This document shows, piece by piece, positions 1-6,630 of a DNA stretch of 6,630 bases (position 1 is the first letter of the stretch; every line of letters starts with the position of its first letter). Where the stretch lies: the NCBI GenBank assembly GCA_027031325.1, contig JALVRI010000121.1, positions 1-6,630 on the forward strand, given 5' to 3'. A program made the position numbers and the translations under genes. Under the pieces are notes generated by a model. That model saw only the letters and a list, made by a program, of their open reading frames with translations. It searched no databases and was not told the origin of the DNA. This DNA comes from Desulfobacteraceae bacterium. Lineage in GTDB: Bacteria; Desulfobacterota; Desulfobacteria; Desulfobacterales; Desulfosarcinaceae.

Positions 1-991
1 CTTCCCAGCGCTCCTGCAGCTTTGGAATGCCGAATTTGACCCCATCCAGATACTGTGGTTCAAGCCGGTTGAAAACATCTTTCGACGCCCATGTCTGGCC
101 GGCCCTGGAAATGGCCGCCAACTGGGCGGCGACCTCCGACACCTGGCCAAGGGCTATTATCTGGTTCCCGCCGGAGACAGGTAGAAAGGAAAGGTGCTCC
201 ATACCTGCATGCAGCCCCACGTTGAGCTTTATCTTTCCAAGATGACCGTGTTGCTCTTGCCAGATACCGGAAGCCTGGTCGCCAGCCAGATTCAGATCCA
301 TGGCACAGTTGATGGCCCGTGCCAGGTAATCCTCGGCGAGGGGTTCGACAAAATAGCAAACCATGCCGGCCGGCGGTTGAAATGAAAAAATCCCCTCATG
401 CTTGCTGAAAACATCGCTTGCCGTGGTGAGGAGCCTGTCGAGTAACATGTGGTAATCCCTGGCAAGCAAGCTTGTCTGCCATCGGCACCAATCGTCCACC
501 TGGACGGCCAGGGCTGCCAGGGAAACGGGCAGGGGGTAGCTGCTTGCCTGAATTTTCCTGACAAAGGATTCAGCGGAGGTTTTTGCCGCTTGATTTGCTG
601 CAGCACCGGTATCCGTTTCTTCCAAGGGACCTGCTTGCTTAAGATCCTTGTCGTGGCTGTCCGGGGTGCTGGAACCGGCCTGGTCCTCATTGGCGGCCCC
701 GGGATTGAACTTACGGGCAATCTGTTCCATCGGATGTCCCTGTTTGCGTAATTGTTCAACCATCTTGATGCGCTCCAGAACACTTTTGGGGAAATAACCG
801 TTTTTTCTTGATCCTTTTGGCCTTTGGCCATTGAACCGGATGACCGGTTTGGGCAAGATGCCAAGTTTAAGGTATCGCACAAAGTCCTTTTTGGTAATCC
901 GGGTCAGCTTCAAGAGCTGCTTTCCGGAAATCCAGTTCCCCCTGGTGGTGTCTTTCCACAAAAACGGCTCTTGACTGCTGTCGTAGTTCAT
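1..991 (-). CDS. MerR-like HTH protein fused to a degenerate class III nucleotide cyclase domain (3' end missing)
   Basis: The frame is open from an ATG at 991-989 to the left edge (330 codons visible), so the C-terminus is missing. An in-frame stop at 1054-1052 and no ATG, GTG or TTG between it and 991 fix the start; the Shine-Dalgarno match is weak. Residues about 20-95 look like a MerR-type winged HTH: YLKLGILPKPV (40-50), a basic wing (57-66) and VLERIKMVEQLRKQGHPMEQIA (71-92, split here as a helix pair). A polar, probably disordered linker follows (96-145). Residues about 152-330 resemble a class III adenylate/guanylate cyclase domain: the pattern LNVGLHAG (256-263) then SEVAAQL (285-291) matches the family's G-hairpin and 'VNxAARL' helix. 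The metal Asp positions align with Gln164 and Ala208, and the Asn/Arg pair with Glu286 and Gln290, so catalysis is unlikely. Inferred role: transcription regulator with a non-catalytic sensory or dimerisation domain. Its target is unknown; the adjacent synthase locus is a candidate. Confidence 0.82.
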   Translation of the reverse strand, partial: MNYDSSQEPFLWKDTTRGNWISGKQLLKLTRITKKDFVRYLKLGILPKPVIRFNGQRPKGSRKNGYFPKSVLERIKMVEQLRKQGHPMEQIARKFNPGAANEDQAGSSTPDSHDKDLKQAGPLEETDTGAAANQAAKTSAESFVRKIQASSYPLPVSLAALAVQVDDWCRWQTSLLARDYHMLLDRLLTTASDVFSKHEGIFSFQPPAGMVCYFVEPLAEDYLARAINCAMDLNLAGDQASGIWQEQHGHLGKIKLNVGLHAGMEHLSFLPVSGGNQIIALGQVSEVAAQLAAISRAGQTWASKDVFNRLEPQYLDGVKFGIPKLQERWE

Positions 992-1030
992 GAATTCAGG
1001 CCGACCCGTTGCCCGACAGGAAAATCCGTG

Positions 1031-1047
1031 CCTGGTATAAACCCAGG
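1031..1047. repeat. Inverted repeat CCTGG-N7-CCAGG
   Basis: This is a perfect five-base-pair dyad with a seven-base AT-rich centre (TATAAAC), about 40 bases upstream of the regulator ATG. The position would suit an operator. MerR-type proteins bind dyads placed between promoter elements, but no clear -35/-10 pair flanks this one. Confidence 0.3.
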
Positions 1048-1056
1048 AAACTCAGA

Positions 1057-1078
1057 TCAAGTAACCATTGTCAAGTAA
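1057..1078. repeat. 8-base direct repeat TCAAGTAA, two copies 14 bases apart
   Basis: The copies lie at 1057-1064 and 1071-1078 on the plus strand (TTACTTGA on the minus strand) with a six-base spacer. They sit upstream of the regulator ATG and near the predicted start site of the sigma-54-like element. A paired half-site for a regulator, possibly autoregulation, is conceivable; two short copies in AT-rich DNA could also be chance. Confidence 0.35.
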
Positions 1079-1082
1079 ATTA

Positions 1083-1099
1083 AGCATCACCTATGCCGG
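1083..1099 (-). promoter_or_regulatory. Candidate sigma-54 (-24/-12) promoter element
   Basis: Read on the minus strand the site is CCGGCATAGGTGATGCT. It has the invariant GG and GC dinucleotides with exactly ten bases between them, and agrees with about ten of the thirteen specified positions of the YTGGCACGRNNNTTGCW consensus. Transcription would start near 1072, about 80 bases before the regulator ATG. Several consensus positions mismatch and such matches arise by chance, so this is tentative. A TTGACA at 1074-1069 could instead be a sigma-70 -35 box, but no good -10 box lies 16-18 bases beyond it. Confidence 0.25.
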
Positions 1100-1161
1100 T
1101 CAAATAAGGCTGACGGCTCTCCGGGATATCCGATAATCCATTTGTCAGGCCGCCGCCGGCT

Positions 1162-4100
1162 TCAATTGGCGTTAAAAGCGCGTTCAAGATTTTCATCCAT
1201 CACGGCTTCGTAGCCTTCCAACTTGGCTATGACCCGGTTTTTCGAATCCAAAAAGACAAAGCCGGCTGTCAGCTTGTTTTTGCTGCTGGTGTTTACCTCC
1301 ATGACGGCCACGACTCCCCCGGCAGGAAAACGCTCCACGTGTTGATGGTACGTCTCAATGTAGCTTGGCAGGCTGGGTTTACCGCAAACGCTGCGGCTCC
1401 AGATAATTGCCATCTGGAAGGCGCAGTCCATGACCAGTGGATCGCCGATCCAGTTGGAGCGCAAAGGATCTGTGAGCCATTGCCTGGGAGGCGGTGCCGA
1501 GTTCAGCCTGGCTGCGATACCGTTTTCATCTATCCGCAGGATCTCTTCAATACCTCGCAAAGCAGCTCCATGAAAAAGCATCCGGTCATAAACACGATCG
1601 ACTTCAAGTTTCGGGGACGAGGGCTTGAGCAAATCCGGATGCTGGAAAACAGGGGCCGGTGGCAGTGTTGCGGCCAAAATAGCCTCGGCCCGGCAATGGA
1701 CAACAGGGCTTCCGGCATCAAAGCCGTCACGGATTTCCACCGGTACGCTGAAACTTGAGCCATCACCTCTGGTTTTACCTGTCATCAGGCTGATTTTTTT
1801 TGTATTTTTATCAAGAACAATACCTTTCAGTAACCTGACCCGCCTCAGGCCCACAAAGTACAGGCCTGGATTGGCATGCAGGGCTCCATGGCCGAGCCAC
1901 TCGGCCAACAAGGCCATGGGGACCACCGGTTTGCCGTCGAGCCGATGGTCACCCAGGACAGGGTGTGACTCGAGGTTCAGCTCTTGTTGAAAGGCAAGGT
2001 CCATGGCAGGTTCAATCATGCCCCCCGGCTGACCCGAACCGTGCTCTTCTTCCAGGCCGGCCGGTTCAAAAACTGATCCGACCACCACCTCCACGGGGCC
2101 TCCAAGGGGGGTGGCCATTTCGGCCAGCATGGCCGAGGCACCTGCCTGCGGTGAAATAAGATCTACCCCTTGGCGCCGGAAATTGCGTTTTAAGTGCTCA
2201 TTCACCATGCCGCCGTCCCAGGGCCCCCAGTTGATGGAGATCACCTTGCAGTCAGGACGCCGGCGGGCGAATTGTCCCGCCAGCTTGTTGAGAGCTTCAT
2301 TGGCCATGGCATAATCGGCCTGGCCGGAATTTCCGGACCGGGCGGTAACCGATGAAAAAACAACGACATAGCGCAGCGGATCATCGGCGCAAGCTTTCAT
2401 CAGGCTGTGCCATCCATCCACCTTGGTTGAATACACCAGTTCAAACTGCGCGTTGTTTTTTTCGGCGATCGCCTTGTCAGCCAGGACACCTGCGCCGTGG
2501 ATCAGGGCCGTGACCTGTCCCCAGGTGCCGTGGATCTTATCGATTACCCGGGCCACCTGTTCCGGCCTCCTGACATCAGCCTGAAAATAGCGCACCTGTG
2601 ATCCGGCGTCCCGAATTGCTTCCAGGCCGGCTTTCAACTCGCGGTTGGCCATGTAACGCTTGTAGGCTGCTTCAATTTGCAGGGGGGTGGGCTTGCGGTC
2701 TTTGAATTCGAATTCCAGCAAGGCCTCCTTTATCTCTGCCTGTTCGACAAGATTCTCCAGCCAGGCCGGTTCTTCAAAGGGCTCCGGGGACCTTCCCACA
2801 ATCGCTAGCGATGGCCGGCAGGCGGCTGCCATGGCGGCTGCCGCATGGGCCGTGACTCCGCGCCCCCCCCCGCTTACCACCACCACGTCATCAGGTCCAA
2901 GTTGCGGCAATTGGCGTGGGATGTCGGCCGACTCCAAGGCCAGGCGAACCCGGCCCCGGGGGCCGATTCCGATTTCAACCCCGGAGGGGCCGGGGCAATT
3001 CAGCAATTCTTCCAGAATGGCGTCCGTAAAGGCGCCTGAATTTTTCCAAGCGGGATCCATGTCGAGAGCCAGGCAGCGGACCTTTTGCCATTCCCGGGCA
3101 GCGGTCTTGAGCAAACCGGCCAAAGAGCCCTGTTCCGGTTCATGGATATCGGTATCGGCAAAACCGAAGGCACCGTCAAGAAAGGTGACAGTCATGAAGA
3201 TTGCGTCACCACCGGCTCCGGCTGCTTGCAGCAGCGGGGCGAAATGGCGTGCGGCACTGAAAGCTTCCAAGGGTTTAAGGGGAGCCATCAAGATGAGCCC
3301 GGCAGCCTTTTCGATGTCCTTGAAAGAAGTGGTCCCCTCCGTAAATAAAACGGCCTTTATGTTTTTGCGCTCCAGGGCCGTTTTGAGCATCAGGCCCTGT
3401 TGCCTGTCACCGGTGAATACTACCACGGGTCCGTCCTGGTTGAATTTACGCATGCTGTCTGCAGGTTGCGGCCAGGATACGGGCCTTACAATTTTACGGG
3501 GTGGGATTGGCGCCGGGTTGTCTTTGACACATGGGCGGCGGGGCTGCCCGGACGCTTGCCCGCCTGCTTTGCAAGCTTGTTGCCCCTGTCCGGATGCCAA
3601 GAAGTCGCAAATCTGGCCCAGGGTTTTGAGCTTTCCCATCATGTCGGGGGTGATCTTGGCAAGTCCGGGCAGGGCCTCTTCCATGGCCGAGAGGATCTCG
3701 ACCCGCTTGATGGAATCGATACCCAGGTCGGCCTCGATGTCCATGTCCATCTCGAGCATCTGTTCAGGATAACCGGTCAGCCGCGCAACCGTTTCCACCA
3801 GGGTGCGGGCGATCCTGTCTTCCTTCAGCCCGTTATCAGCGCTTGGGGTGGAAAAATCCCCCTTCTTGGGGGCCGCACCCGTACTTGAAAAGGTTTCTTT
3901 GGCACCTGGCTTTTCAACGGTTGGGACGGCGGGCTCAGCCCGGCTGTTTAACAGTGGGGCCGGATGTTCATTGGCAGCCGGTTCCGGCGCGGGCCGCCCG
4001 AGCCTTTGGGTATCCGTTTCAGGAAGTGAAGCCTTCCCTGGAAAAGCAGACGGCATGGCGCTGGATTCGAGTATCTTTTGAAGGGTCCTGGCGGCCTCGG

Positions 4101-6630
4101 CCTGGGTTTCAAGAAACCTCTGGTGGGCCAGGGCGGTTTGCTGGTGAAGATTTTGAAGGGCCTGAATCCCCTGGGCCAGCAGCCCCGGATCCCTTACCGG
4201 ATTCACCCGAGGTTCCCGGTCCTCCTGCTGTACCGGCGTTGGTCTGGTTTCACCTTCGATTTTAGTCGTACTTGTTTTGTCCATGGTTTCAAGTTTTGGT
4301 TCAGCTTTTGTATTATCGGTCATTGTTTTTGCAAAACTGTTTTCGAAATCCGTTTTGCATCCATCGGTCCGGCTGTCTTCCGTTTTTTTGTTTTTGGGAA
4401 CCTGCCCGGCTTCCTGCTGGCTGCGGTAGTTTGCCCCGCAAAGGGATACCTCCAGGCGGGCCTTGGGACGTGGGCGGGGCGGGTTTTCCCAGCGGCTCAA
4501 ATCCACCCCAAGCCCCAGGCTTGCCGCCAGGGCGAGGGTATGGGCCAAGTCAAAAAGCTGCCAGCGCTTGCCGGCTGACCTGTCCACGGCAATTGTGTGA
4601 ACCGGTTCGTCTGCAAGGATCTCCCTGACAAGCCCGGTCAGGATTTTCCGCGGTCCGACTTCAACGAACATGCCGGCATCATGGGCGCGGTAAAGATGGA
4701 GGATGGAATCGAGAAATTTCACCGGGCAAGACAGCTGGTTTCCCAGTAAACTGCGGGCCTCTTGCTCTTTAGTGGGATAGGGTTTTGCCGTCGAGTTGGC
4801 TATGACCGGCGTAGAGTTGGGATTGATCTTGACCCCCGCCACCGCCTCTGTAAAGGGACGGGCTGCTTCCGCCACCAGGCGGCTGTGGAAAGCGGCTGCC
4901 ACAGGCAGCTTGACGGCCGAGATCCCGTTTTGAAGGCAAAAGCCATGGGCCTTTTCAATCCCATCCCGGCCGCCAGACAACACGGTTTGCAATGGGCTGT
5001 TGAAGTTTGCGATCACCAGATCACCGGATAGGGATTCGACAATCCGGCGGCAATCTTCAGAATCGGCTTTGACGGCCAACATGCCACCCGGGTTGGTTTG
5101 ACTTGCGGCCGCTTGGTGCATCAGCCTTCCGCGCAGGACCGAAAGCCGCAAGAAGTCTTGTTCCTCGATCCAACCGGCAACAAACAGGGCGGTAAGTTCA
5201 CCGTAGCTGTGCCCGCAGACAAGGTCCGGCTTTAGACCGAAACGGGCGAGCACGGCGGCCATGCCGGCACTGACGGCCCCGATGGCCGGCTGGGCGATTC
5301 TGGTTGAACGCAGTCTTTGGGCTGCTGCCTGGTCCTGATCATCTTCTGGGTAGATGTAATCGCTGAGGGGCCGACTGCCATCGTAAACCTGGTCGGCTGT
5401 CTTCAAAATCCTGAAAAACTCGGGAAACACGCAGGCAAGGTCCCGCCCCATGAAAGGGTACTGGCTACCCTGGCCCGGAAAGAGGAAAGCAACCCGGCCT
5501 TCAAACTTTCCCTGCCCATAGTAGGCCGATTGTCCGGGGCCGGATAGGCTTGCAGGCCGGTTTTCAAGCTGCCGGAGTACTTGGTTGAGCTTTTCAAGCA
5601 TCACTTGGACGGGCTGCTGAAGATCAACCACCAAAGCCACCCGGTGACGGCTTTCAGGGTTGAAATCGGCCCGCAGGCGGGCAGCTGCAATCTCTATATC
5701 CCTCTTTTCGGTCTTCCCGGGCTCCAGATCCTTGATGAACTTTCCAATCGACTCCAGCAAAAGGGAGTAATCCTGGTGACTGAAAGCCAGGATCTGAACA
5801 CGCCCGTCCCAGGAAACTTCAGCCTTGTCGGGGCTGAATTCTTCCAGCACTGCGTGAAAGTTGCTTCCCCCGAAACCGAACGCACTCACTCCGGCCCGCC
5901 GGGGGCTTTCTCCCGTTGTCAACCACGGCCGCAAACGGCGACTGATATAAAAAGGGGATCGGTCGATCTTGAGCTTGGGGTCCACCTGGTCGGCCTTCAA
6001 GGTCGGGAAAATAACCTTGTGATGGAGGGACAGGGCCGCCTTGATCAGGCCGGCGCTACCGGCTGCCGCCTTGGTGTGACCTATATTGGATTTTACCGAT
6101 CCGAGAGCGCATTTTTTGCGGCGCTTGTTTGCGTCCTGACCGAAAACCCGGCACAAGGCTTCGAATTCAACCTGATCGCCGACCCTGGTTCCCGTTCCGT
6201 GGGCCTCGATCATCCCGACCGAGGCCGGCTCTATTCCAGCCTGCTCGTAAGCTCTTGCAAGGGCCTCGACCTGGCCTTCTTTGCGCGGGGCGTATATCCC
6301 GTTGGACTTTCCGTCACTGGCGGAACCGAGTCCCTTGATGACGGCGTAAATCCTGTCCCGGTCATCCAGGGCGTCTTTCAAGCGCTTCAAAACCAGCAGG
6401 CCGATACCTTCGCCGAGGACCGTTCCATCAGCCTCGGCGGAAAAGGGGCGGGCGTGGCCGCTTTTTGAAAGGATCATGGTCCTGCTGAAACACATGTGCA
6501 TGAATATGTCGTTGATGGTGTCGGCGCCGCCTGTAATGACCATATCGCTTCGGCCCGCATTGAGCTCCAGGAGGGCAAGGTGAATTGCGCCCATCGAGCT
6601 TGCACAGGCGGCATCCACGACGCAGTTGGT
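1162..6630 (-). CDS. pfaA: PfaA-like multidomain polyunsaturated/secondary fatty acid synthase, KS-AT-ACP-KR-DH (5' end missing)
   Basis: The frame runs from the right edge to a TGA at 1164-1162, 1822 residues visible; the N-terminal part of the KS (roughly 180-200 residues) is outside. Residue numbers count from the edge. KS, 1-264: active-site Cys9 in TNCVVDAACASS, His144 in EAHGTGT, His185 in KSNIGHT. AT, about 379-694: GQGSQ (386-390), nucleophile Ser475 in GHSYGE, His582 in FHSRLV, the malonyl-type pattern. Linker 719-939: Pro/Glu/Lys-rich, with a Gln/Ala-rich helical stretch at 816-856 as in PfaA proteins. ACP, about 936-1012: phosphopantetheine Ser973 in LGIDSIKR. KR, about 1064-1524: SGGGRG (1253-1258), Lys1403, Ser1427, Tyr1440, Asn1444, plus the long helical insertion (1285-1344) typical of Pfa KRs. 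DH, about 1556-1810: HxxxGxxxxP from His1561 and DxxxQ from Asp1735. It should extend malonyl units, reduce the keto group and dehydrate, in the cytoplasm, together with PfaB/C/D-like partners. Only one ACP is present; PfaA proteins usually have several. The symbol denotes family membership; the product is unknown. Confidence 0.9.
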   Translation of the reverse strand, partial: TNCVVDAACASSMGAIHLALLELNAGRSDMVITGGADTINDIFMHMCFSRTMILSKSGHARPFSAEADGTVLGEGIGLLVLKRLKDALDDRDRIYAVIKGLGSASDGKSNGIYAPRKEGQVEALARAYEQAGIEPASVGMIEAHGTGTRVGDQVEFEALCRVFGQDANKRRKKCALGSVKSNIGHTKAAAGSAGLIKAALSLHHKVIFPTLKADQVDPKLKIDRSPFYISRRLRPWLTTGESPRRAGVSAFGFGGSNFHAVLEEFSPDKAEVSWDGRVQILAFSHQDYSLLLESIGKFIKDLEPGKTEKRDIEIAAARLRADFNPESRHRVALVVDLQQPVQVMLEKLNQVLRQLENRPASLSGPGQSAYYGQGKFEGRVAFLFPGQGSQYPFMGRDLACVFPEFFRILKTADQVYDGSRPLSDYIYPEDDQDQAAAQRLRSTRIAQPAIGAVSAGMAAVLARFGLKPDLVCGHSYGELTALFVAGWIEEQDFLRLSVLRGRLMHQAAASQTNPGGMLAVKADSEDCRRIVESLSGDLVIANFNSPLQTVLSGGRDGIEKAHGFCLQNGISAVKLPVAAAFHSRLVAEAARPFTEAVAGVKINPNSTPVIANSTAKPYPTKEQEARSLLGNQLSCPVKFLDSILHLYRAHDAGMFVEVGPRKILTGLVREILADEPVHTIAVDRSAGKRWQLFDLAHTLALAASLGLGVDLSRWENPPRPRPKARLEVSLCGANYRSQQEAGQVPKNKKTEDSRTDGCKTDFENSFAKTMTDNTKAEPKLETMDKTSTTKIEGETRPTPVQQEDREPRVNPVRDPGLLAQGIQALQNLHQQTALAHQRFLETQAEAARTLQKILESSAMPSAFPGKASLPETDTQRLGRPAPEPAANEHPAPLLNSRAEPAVPTVEKPGAKETFSSTGAAPKKGDFSTPSADNGLKEDRIARTLVETVARLTGYPEQMLEMDMDIEADLGIDSIKRVEILSAMEEALPGLAKITPDMMGKLKTLGQICDFLASGQGQQACKAGGQASGQPRRPCVKDNPAPIPPRKIVRPVSWPQPADSMRKFNQDGPVVVFTGDRQQGLMLKTALERKNIKAVLFTEGTTSFKDIEKAAGLILMAPLKPLEAFSAARHFAPLLQAAGAGGDAIFMTVTFLDGAFGFADTDIHEPEQGSLAGLLKTAAREWQKVRCLALDMDPAWKNSGAFTDAILEELLNCPGPSGVEIGIGPRGRVRLALESADIPRQLPQLGPDDVVVVSGGGRGVTAHAAAAMAAACRPSLAIVGRSPEPFEEPAWLENLVEQAEIKEALLEFEFKDRKPTPLQIEAAYKRYMANRELKAGLEAIRDAGSQVRYFQADVRRPEQVARVIDKIHGTWGQVTALIHGAGVLADKAIAEKNNAQFELVYSTKVDGWHSLMKACADDPLRYVVVFSSVTARSGNSGQADYAMANEALNKLAGQFARRRPDCKVISINWGPWDGGMVNEHLKRNFRRQGVDLISPQAGASAMLAEMATPLGGPVEVVVGSVFEPAGLEEEHGSGQPGGMIEPAMDLAFQQELNLESHPVLGDHRLDGKPVVPMALLAEWLGHGALHANPGLYFVGLRRVRLLKGIVLDKNTKKISLMTGKTRGDGSSFSVPVEIRDGFDAGSPVVHCRAEAILAATLPPAPVFQHPDLLKPSSPKLEVDRVYDRMLFHGAALRGIEEILRIDENGIAARLNSAPPPRQWLTDPLRSNWIGDPLVMDCAFQMAIIWSRSVCGKPSLPSYIETYHQHVERFPAGGVVAVMEVNTSSKNKLTAGFVFLDSKNRVIAKLEGYEAVMDENLERAFNAN
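2863..2871 (-). repeat. G9 homopolymer inside the KR cofactor-binding motif
   Basis: Nine consecutive C on the plus strand read as GGG GGG GGG on the minus strand and encode exactly the three glycines of SGGGRG in the KR nucleotide-binding loop. The frame is intact here. A one-base slip would frameshift the synthase after the ACP and lose the KR catalytic residues and the DH. Confidence 0.9.
3595..3825 (-). other. Single acyl carrier protein domain of the synthase
   Basis: This is the only carrier domain in the visible chain. The segment carries the four-helix ACP pattern, with the phosphopantetheine serine in LGIDSIKR encoded at 3714-3712 and the closing TLGQICDFL helix near 3600. It is flanked upstream by the long linker and downstream by a short Gly/Gln/Pro-rich spacer before the KR. 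No second DSIK-type motif occurs in the linker or the spacer, so the usual tandem ACP array of PfaA proteins is absent here and not merely overlooked. Confidence 0.9.

Larger units (their letters stand above)
992..1161 (-). promoter_or_regulatory. Intergenic region, probable promoter/leader of the HTH-cyclase gene
   Basis: This 170-base gap separates the synthase stop from the regulator ATG. It holds no ORF of note and no RNA gene that I can recognise. It is more AT-rich than its surroundings around 1060-1085 and contains the candidate elements listed separately. The gap is large enough for the regulator to have its own promoter instead of depending only on read-through from the synthase. No convincing rho-independent terminator follows the synthase: there are GC-rich hairpin possibilities near 1148-1162, but no T tract on the minus strand. 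Confidence 0.4.

Noticed and set aside
60..359. 99-codon minus-strand frame
   Set aside because: It is an out-of-frame shadow of the cyclase domain with no recognisable motif.
292..882. 196-codon minus-strand frame
   Set aside because: It overlaps the HTH-cyclase gene in another frame and has a Trp/Pro/Arg-rich composition without domain similarity. The frame open from 991 to the edge shows clear HTH and cyclase patterns instead.
1108..1162. Rho-independent terminator after the synthase
   Set aside because: Short dyads exist (CTGAC at 1110-1114 with GTCAG at 1144-1148, and GC-rich bases near 1150-1160), but stems are weak and no T tract follows on the minus strand.
2687..3772. 361-codon open frame on the plus strand
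   Set aside because: It lies wholly antisense to the ACP-KR part of the synthase, is Ser/Pro/Arg/Ala-rich with no recognisable domain, and is a GC-driven shadow of a strongly conserved coding frame.
5581..6468. 295-codon plus-strand frame
   Set aside because: It is antisense to the KS region, whose catalytic motifs are unmistakable on the minus strand.
1162..6630. Enediyne-type iterative PKS (KS-AT-ACP-KR-DH-PPTase), which also has one ACP
   Set aside because: The protein ends about 80 residues after the DH Asp motif, leaving no room for the C-terminal phosphopantetheinyl transferase domain. The linker helix, the GHSxGE AT and the KR insertion look Pfa-like. A phylogeny would settle it.

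Overview
The window carries two genes, both on the minus strand and both cut by the window edges. Most of it (1162-6630) is the 3' five-sixths or so of a very large multidomain fatty acid/polyketide-type synthase of the PfaA family (secondary-lipid or polyunsaturated fatty acid synthase). Visible domain order is KS (C-terminal part) - AT - long Pro/Glu/Lys-rich linker with a helical segment - one ACP - KR - DH. The signature residues of every visible domain are in place, so this reads as a functional enzyme and not a relic.

Downstream of it, after a 170-base gap (992-1161), lies a second gene (991 to the left edge). It encodes a MerR-like helix-turn-helix domain joined to a class III nucleotide cyclase homology domain. 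It has no stop codon inside the window. In the cyclase domain both metal-binding Asp positions and the Asn/Arg transition-state positions appear to be replaced, so the domain is more likely a ligand-sensing or dimerisation module than an active cyclase. The gap holds candidate regulatory elements (a sigma-54-like -24/-12 element, an 8-base direct repeat, an inverted repeat), all of low certainty.

The organism cannot be named from the sequence. Moderately high GC, a Pfa-type synthase and a possible sigma-54 promoter would fit an anaerobic or marine bacterium such as a Desulfobacterota member, but this is inference. Working together, the synthase would build a specialised acyl chain on its ACP. 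The neighbouring regulator could control the synthase locus or respond to a related signal. The usual partners PfaB, PfaC and PfaD are not seen downstream and would have to lie beyond the right edge or elsewhere.

The most interesting points are the fusion of a DNA-binding domain with an apparently dead cyclase domain next to a lipid synthase, the single ACP where PfaA proteins normally carry several in tandem, and a run of nine G bases that encodes the three glycines of the KR cofactor motif.
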